This document shows, piece after piece, positions 60,944 to 64,000 of a stretch of DNA of 64,000 nucleotides. A model generated the notes under the pieces. It had not been told where the DNA came from. It worked only from the letters and a program-made list of their open reading frames with translations, and ran no database searches. Source of the stretch: Clostridia bacterium (GTDB lineage Bacteria; Bacillota; Clostridia; Lachnospirales; Lachnospiraceae); the NCBI GenBank assembly GCA_910574255.1, contig CAJTAK010000003.1, positions 207,501 to 271,500 of the forward strand. Reading direction: 5' to 3'. Numbering within the stretch: position 1 is the stretch's first letter; each line of letters starts with the position of its first letter. The position numbers and the translations under genes were made by a program.

Positions 60944-62320
60944 ATGGCAGAACAACAGAAAAACGGACTGAATGAGGCCCTTGAAACCGGAGCTTCTGCG
61001 GCACACCTTGCCAGAGGCGCCGTAAAAGTGGGAAAGGCGGTATCCGGGGCTGCAAAGGGTGCCGCTGCAGGCGGTCCCTATGGCGCGGCAGCCGGGGCAT
61101 TATGGGAAGGACGGAAAGCCGTTGGAAAGTTCGCAGCGGCAGCCGCTGTACTGTTGCTGCTCCCGGTGCTGTTCGTGCTCATGCTCCCCGGGCTGCTCTT
61201 TGACGGCTTTTCCTCCGCATTTTCCCCTGCGGACCCGGAAACACCCATCCTGAACAGTGAAAATGCCCTTGTGGAAAATGCCAATACCATCACCTACACC
61301 ATCAGCACCATCCTGGGCGAAGGCATGGAGGATGTCATGAACCGGATCGAGCGTGATTTTTCTGTCTCCGGCGGGGACGGCATGGAGGTCATCAACCCTT
61401 ATGAGCTGGGCCCCGTATACAATGCAAACCTGTTTATCTCTCAGTACTGTGCGGCGAAGGAAAAGGACTTTGCGGATATCTCCATTGCTGACATGGCGGC
61501 TGTCATGCGCCGGGGGAAATCCCACCTCTATTCCTACCAGCGGACAGAGGAAATACGGGAAAAAACAGTAGAAGACCCGGATACCGGAGAAGAAACGACC
61601 ATATCAGAGAAATGGATGATCTATACCATTTCCTATAATGGGGAAGCCTATTTTGCCGACCAGGTATTTGCCCTTACGGATGAGCAGAAAAGCCTTGCCT
61701 CGGATTATGCACAAAATTTAAGCCTTTTTCTGGGGGACGGGCTGATACAGAACCTGGAGGACTGGGAAGGAAACAGCATCCCTTCCCTGGGCGATGTCCG
61801 TTTCACGGACGGAGCCACGGAGGTTGTCTACTTCAACCAGCTGGATGAACGCTACGCCGGTAAGCCCTACGGCACCGACCATATCGGCGGCTACGGCTGC
61901 GGTCCAACATCCATGGCGATTGTGGTATCCTCCCTGGCAGATGAAACTGTTGACCCTGAGCAGATGGCCCGGTGGGCTTATGAGAACGGCTACTGGTGCA
62001 AAGGCAGCGGTTCCTACCATGCCCTGATCCCAGGGGCCGCTGCACACTGGGGACTTGCCGTTTCCGGCTGCTCCCCCTCGGAACCCCAGCGGATACTGGA
62101 TGCCCTGGCAGACGGGAAACTGGTGGTGGCTATCATGTCAAAGGGACACTTTACAAGCGGCGGCCATTTTATCGTGCTGCGGGGCGTAAAGGATGGGAAG
62201 ATCCTGGTGGCGGACCCCGCCAGCTACAGACGGAGCGGACAGCTCTGGGATCTTTCCATCATACTGAATGAAGCCAGCAGGCGTGCCGGCGCCGGCGGCC
62301 CTTTCTGGATCATCGGCTGA
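60944..62320 (+). CDS. Conjugation-associated C39-like peptidase/cell-wall hydrolase
   Basis: A 458-residue protein. An Ala/Gly-rich N-terminus is followed by a membrane helix (AAVLLLLPVLFVLMLPGLLF, about 65-85), a stalk region (about 90-290), and a C39-like domain. In this domain the catalytic cysteine is in GGYGCGPTSMAIVVSS, the histidine in SGGHFIVLRGV, and the acidic residue in LVADPASYRRS. In other conjugative elements this slot holds an NlpC/P60 or lysozyme-type wall hydrolase that opens peptidoglycan for the channel; the same job is inferred. The start directly follows the previous stop, with GAAAGGACAGGTTATAA. Confidence 0.78.
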   Translation: MAEQQKNGLNEALETGASAAHLARGAVKVGKAVSGAAKGAAAGGPYGAAAGALWEGRKAVGKFAAAAAVLLLLPVLFVLMLPGLLFDGFSSAFSPADPETPILNSENALVENANTITYTISTILGEGMEDVMNRIERDFSVSGGDGMEVINPYELGPVYNANLFISQYCAAKEKDFADISIADMAAVMRRGKSHLYSYQRTEEIREKTVEDPDTGEETTISEKWMIYTISYNGEAYFADQVFALTDEQKSLASDYAQNLSLFLGDGLIQNLEDWEGNSIPSLGDVRFTDGATEVVYFNQLDERYAGKPYGTDHIGGYGCGPTSMAIVVSSLADETVDPEQMARWAYENGYWCKGSGSYHALIPGAAAHWGLAVSGCSPSEPQRILDALADGKLVVAIMSKGHFTSGGHFIVLRGVKDGKILVADPASYRRSGQLWDLSIILNEASRRAGAGGPFWIIG

Positions 62321-62333
62321 GCCGCCCTGCCCC

Positions 62334-62394
62334 AGTCCGGCCATGAAACCTGTTTACGGACGGTTCCGCTCTGAATTTACCCATGGCCGGAACT
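62334..62394 (+). other. Long hairpin between the C39-peptidase and PrgI/VirB4 genes
   Basis: AGTCCGGCCATG (62334-62345) pairs with CATGGCCGGAACT (one bulged A) across a 36-nt loop. No T tract follows, so it may be an mRNA processing or stability element rather than a terminator. Confidence 0.4.
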
Positions 62395-62423
62395 GACACA
62401 CTGCGAAAGAGAGGTACTATTAC

Positions 62424-64000
62424 ATGAATAATCAAAATGACCATGATACCTATATCATCCCGCCGAACTTTGTGGATACAGGCACATTTTTCGGTGGCAT
62501 GTTCCGGGCAAGGAATGTAATCGAGGCCGGCATCCTGGCTGCCGTGACCGGGCTGCCGGTCTTCCTGTTCCTTCCCCTGAGCCTGACTGCACGGATCATC
62601 GTGCTGTGCCTGACAGCCCTGCCCCTCGTCCTGTTTGCCCTGATCGGCATATCTGGGGAAAGCCTGTCGTCTTTCCTGGTCATCTTCTTAAAATATATGA
62701 AGAACCGCCGTATCGTAGGCGGCGAAGGCCAGGAAACGCTGCAGAAAGTCTCCGGCACAAAAAAGGGCAGAAAAGAACATCAGCAGAAAAAAAATCATCA
62801 TGGGAAAACCATGACATCAGAGTATGCTGCCCCGGATGAAAAACAGACCAGAAATAAAGCCTCCGGTAAAAATGACAGGATCAGCGGCATATCCGGCTGG
62901 AAACGCAAAGGGGAAGAAGATTTTCCCGCAGAATTTGACCAGGTGAAAGGATATGAAATACGACAGAAACTCCGTCCCAGCCAGCCACAGGCAAAGCAGC
63001 AGGCCGGAACACAGACAAAAAAATCTTCCAAAGGAAATAAGAGGACTTCAAAAAAGGATTCCGGAAAAAAGACCTCTGGAAAATTGGGAAAACCGGCTCA
63101 CAGAAACAGCCCGCATAAAAAGAACCACTCTGCCAAAAAACCGCTGTATACACCGGAACCCCAGTTTACCCACTTAAATCCGGTGGCAGACTACCTGCCC
63201 ATCAGCAGGATAGAAAACGGCATCATTTACACAAAAGACCACCGGTATGTCAAGGTGGTGGAGGTGATCCCCATCAACTTCCTGCTCCGAAGTGTCCGGG
63301 AACAGAGGAGCATTATCTATTCCTTTGTTTCTTATTTAAAGATAAGCCCCGTAAAGCTCCAGTTCAAGGTACTGACCCGCCGGGCAGATATCGGACGCCA
63401 CATGGACACAGTACGCCGGGAGATGGCGCAGGAAACCAATGAACAGTGCCTGCTCATGCAGGAAGATTACCTGCAGTTCATCCAGCAGATCTGTTCCCGT
63501 GAAGCGGTCACACGCCGGTTCTTCCTGATCTTTGAATATGAACCCTGGGGGAACACAAGGCGCACGGACGAGGAAGGGGAGGCCATCGGCTCTTTGCAGT
63601 CCGCCGTCCATACTGCATCCAATTATCTCCGCCAGTGCGGGAATGAAGTGGTTCTGCCGGATAACGAAGACGAGTTTACCATAGATGTCCTTTATAATCT
63701 CCTGTGCCGGAATGAGAGCGCCGCAAAACCCCTCCCTGTCCGGGCAAAAGAGGTGGTGGCACAGTACCTGGCAGACGGAAGGGAGGCGGAGATCGACCAT
63801 ATCCCGGCCGGGGAATTTATCGCTCCAACAAGTATTGACTTTACCCACGGAAGGTACATCTGCATTGACGGACTCTATTATGCTTACCTGCTGATCCCCT
63901 CTGACGGCTATAGAACCCATGTGCCGGCCGGCTGGCTCAGCCTGATGGTCAATGCCGGGGACGGGATCGACCTGGACATGTTCCTCTCCCGCCAGCCAAA
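62424..64000 (+). CDS. PrgI-like membrane domain fused to VirB4/TraE-type ATPase (cut by window end)
   Basis: The frame is open from ATG 62424 (AAGAGAGGTACTATTAC ahead) to the window end, at least 525 codons. The first 100 residues match PrgI-family proteins: YIIPPNFVDTGTFFGGMFRA, then two membrane helices. A long Lys/Gln/Ser-rich stretch (about 105-245) follows. Then LNPVADYLPISRIENGIIYT and VKVVEVIPINFLLRSV start a VirB4/TraC-like N-terminal domain. In related elements PrgI and VirB4 are separate adjacent genes; here they seem joined. The ATPase motifs would lie beyond the window. Confidence 0.78.
   Translation, partial: MNNQNDHDTYIIPPNFVDTGTFFGGMFRARNVIEAGILAAVTGLPVFLFLPLSLTARIIVLCLTALPLVLFALIGISGESLSSFLVIFLKYMKNRRIVGGEGQETLQKVSGTKKGRKEHQQKKNHHGKTMTSEYAAPDEKQTRNKASGKNDRISGISGWKRKGEEDFPAEFDQVKGYEIRQKLRPSQPQAKQQAGTQTKKSSKGNKRTSKKDSGKKTSGKLGKPAHRNSPHKKNHSAKKPLYTPEPQFTHLNPVADYLPISRIENGIIYTKDHRYVKVVEVIPINFLLRSVREQRSIIYSFVSYLKISPVKLQFKVLTRRADIGRHMDTVRREMAQETNEQCLLMQEDYLQFIQQICSREAVTRRFFLIFEYEPWGNTRRTDEEGEAIGSLQSAVHTASNYLRQCGNEVVLPDNEDEFTIDVLYNLLCRNESAAKPLPVRAKEVVAQYLADGREAEIDHIPAGEFIAPTSIDFTHGRYICIDGLYYAYLLIPSDGYRTHVPAGWLSLMVNAGDGIDLDMFLSRQP

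Larger units (their letters stand above)
55100..64000. mobile_element. Integrative conjugative element, left part (Tn1549-like), continues past window
   Basis: Starting with the integrase module just upstream of uvrB, there are an excisionase, two tyrosine recombinases, and a conjugation operon: VirB2/Maff2-like pilin-type protein, VirB6/TrbL-like, unknown secreted, C39-type peptidase and PrgI/VirB4-like proteins. Composition rises clearly in GC from about 58.6 kb. The exact left boundary is not seen; it should lie within 55100-55353. Relaxase, coupling protein and the right end would lie beyond 64000. Confidence 0.85.

Overview
The window looks like chromosome of a gut Firmicute of class Clostridia, most likely Lachnospiraceae. 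The reasons are low-to-medium GC with strong AGGAGG ribosome sites, a murB-rapZ-whiA-HPr block, a Bce-type peptide-resistance module, a secreted M60 (mucin-type) peptidase, and a Tn1549-like conjugative element. I cannot name the species from sequence alone.

Layout. 1-6.8 kb: a partial TetR regulator, an rRNA-type methyltransferase, a tRNA-editing protein, two small membrane proteins, class II fructose-bisphosphate aldolase (fba), a PurF-like protein with a ruined glutaminase site, a HAD phosphatase and a decayed agaS. 6.9-9.4 kb: nagA-kbaZ, an amino-sugar/tagatose operon. 9.5-17.4 kb: a surface operon of a 1787-residue M60 peptidase carrying a dockerin-like module, a membrane-anchored cohesin-like protein, and a lipoprotein. 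17.7-19.6 kb: two overlapping genes for membrane-anchored cysteine-peptidase-like proteins. 19.9-29.1 kb: a galactitol-type PTS operon (IIA-IIB-IIC, hydroxyacid dehydrogenase, class II aldolase, zinc alcohol dehydrogenase) divergent from its PRD regulator, followed by an iron alcohol dehydrogenase gene with a stop at codon 6, an HPr gene and a small membrane protein. 29.2-33.9 kb: BceRSAB-like module. 34.1-35.9 kb: tandem nucleotidyltransferases. 36-41.8 kb: aconitase-family hydratase and a two-component system. 42.2-55.1 kb: housekeeping genes on the minus strand (degV-like, nadE, hslO, methyltransferase, HPr/Crh-like, whiA, rapZ, murB, uvrA, uvrB). 55.1 kb to the end: left part of an integrative conjugative element (xis, two integrases, then a GC-richer conjugation operon that runs off the window).

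How they fit together. Host-glycan use is a plausible theme: an M60 glycoprotein peptidase on the surface, amino-sugar deacetylase plus tagatose-bisphosphate aldolase subunit inside, and a PTS for an alditol-like sugar. Two catabolic loci show decay (agaS internal deletion; a nonsense codon in the iron alcohol dehydrogenase).

The most unusual signal is a structured repeat of about 183 bp. It occurs almost identically upstream of an HPr gene and of rapZ. Shortened, diverged relatives lie upstream of the DegV gene and of the Bce ATPase gene. In all four, a 5-bp triloop hairpin ends 17-22 nt before the start codon. Its stem changes sequence while keeping pairing, which suggests a structured RNA or a mobile hairpin element acting at ribosome-binding sites.
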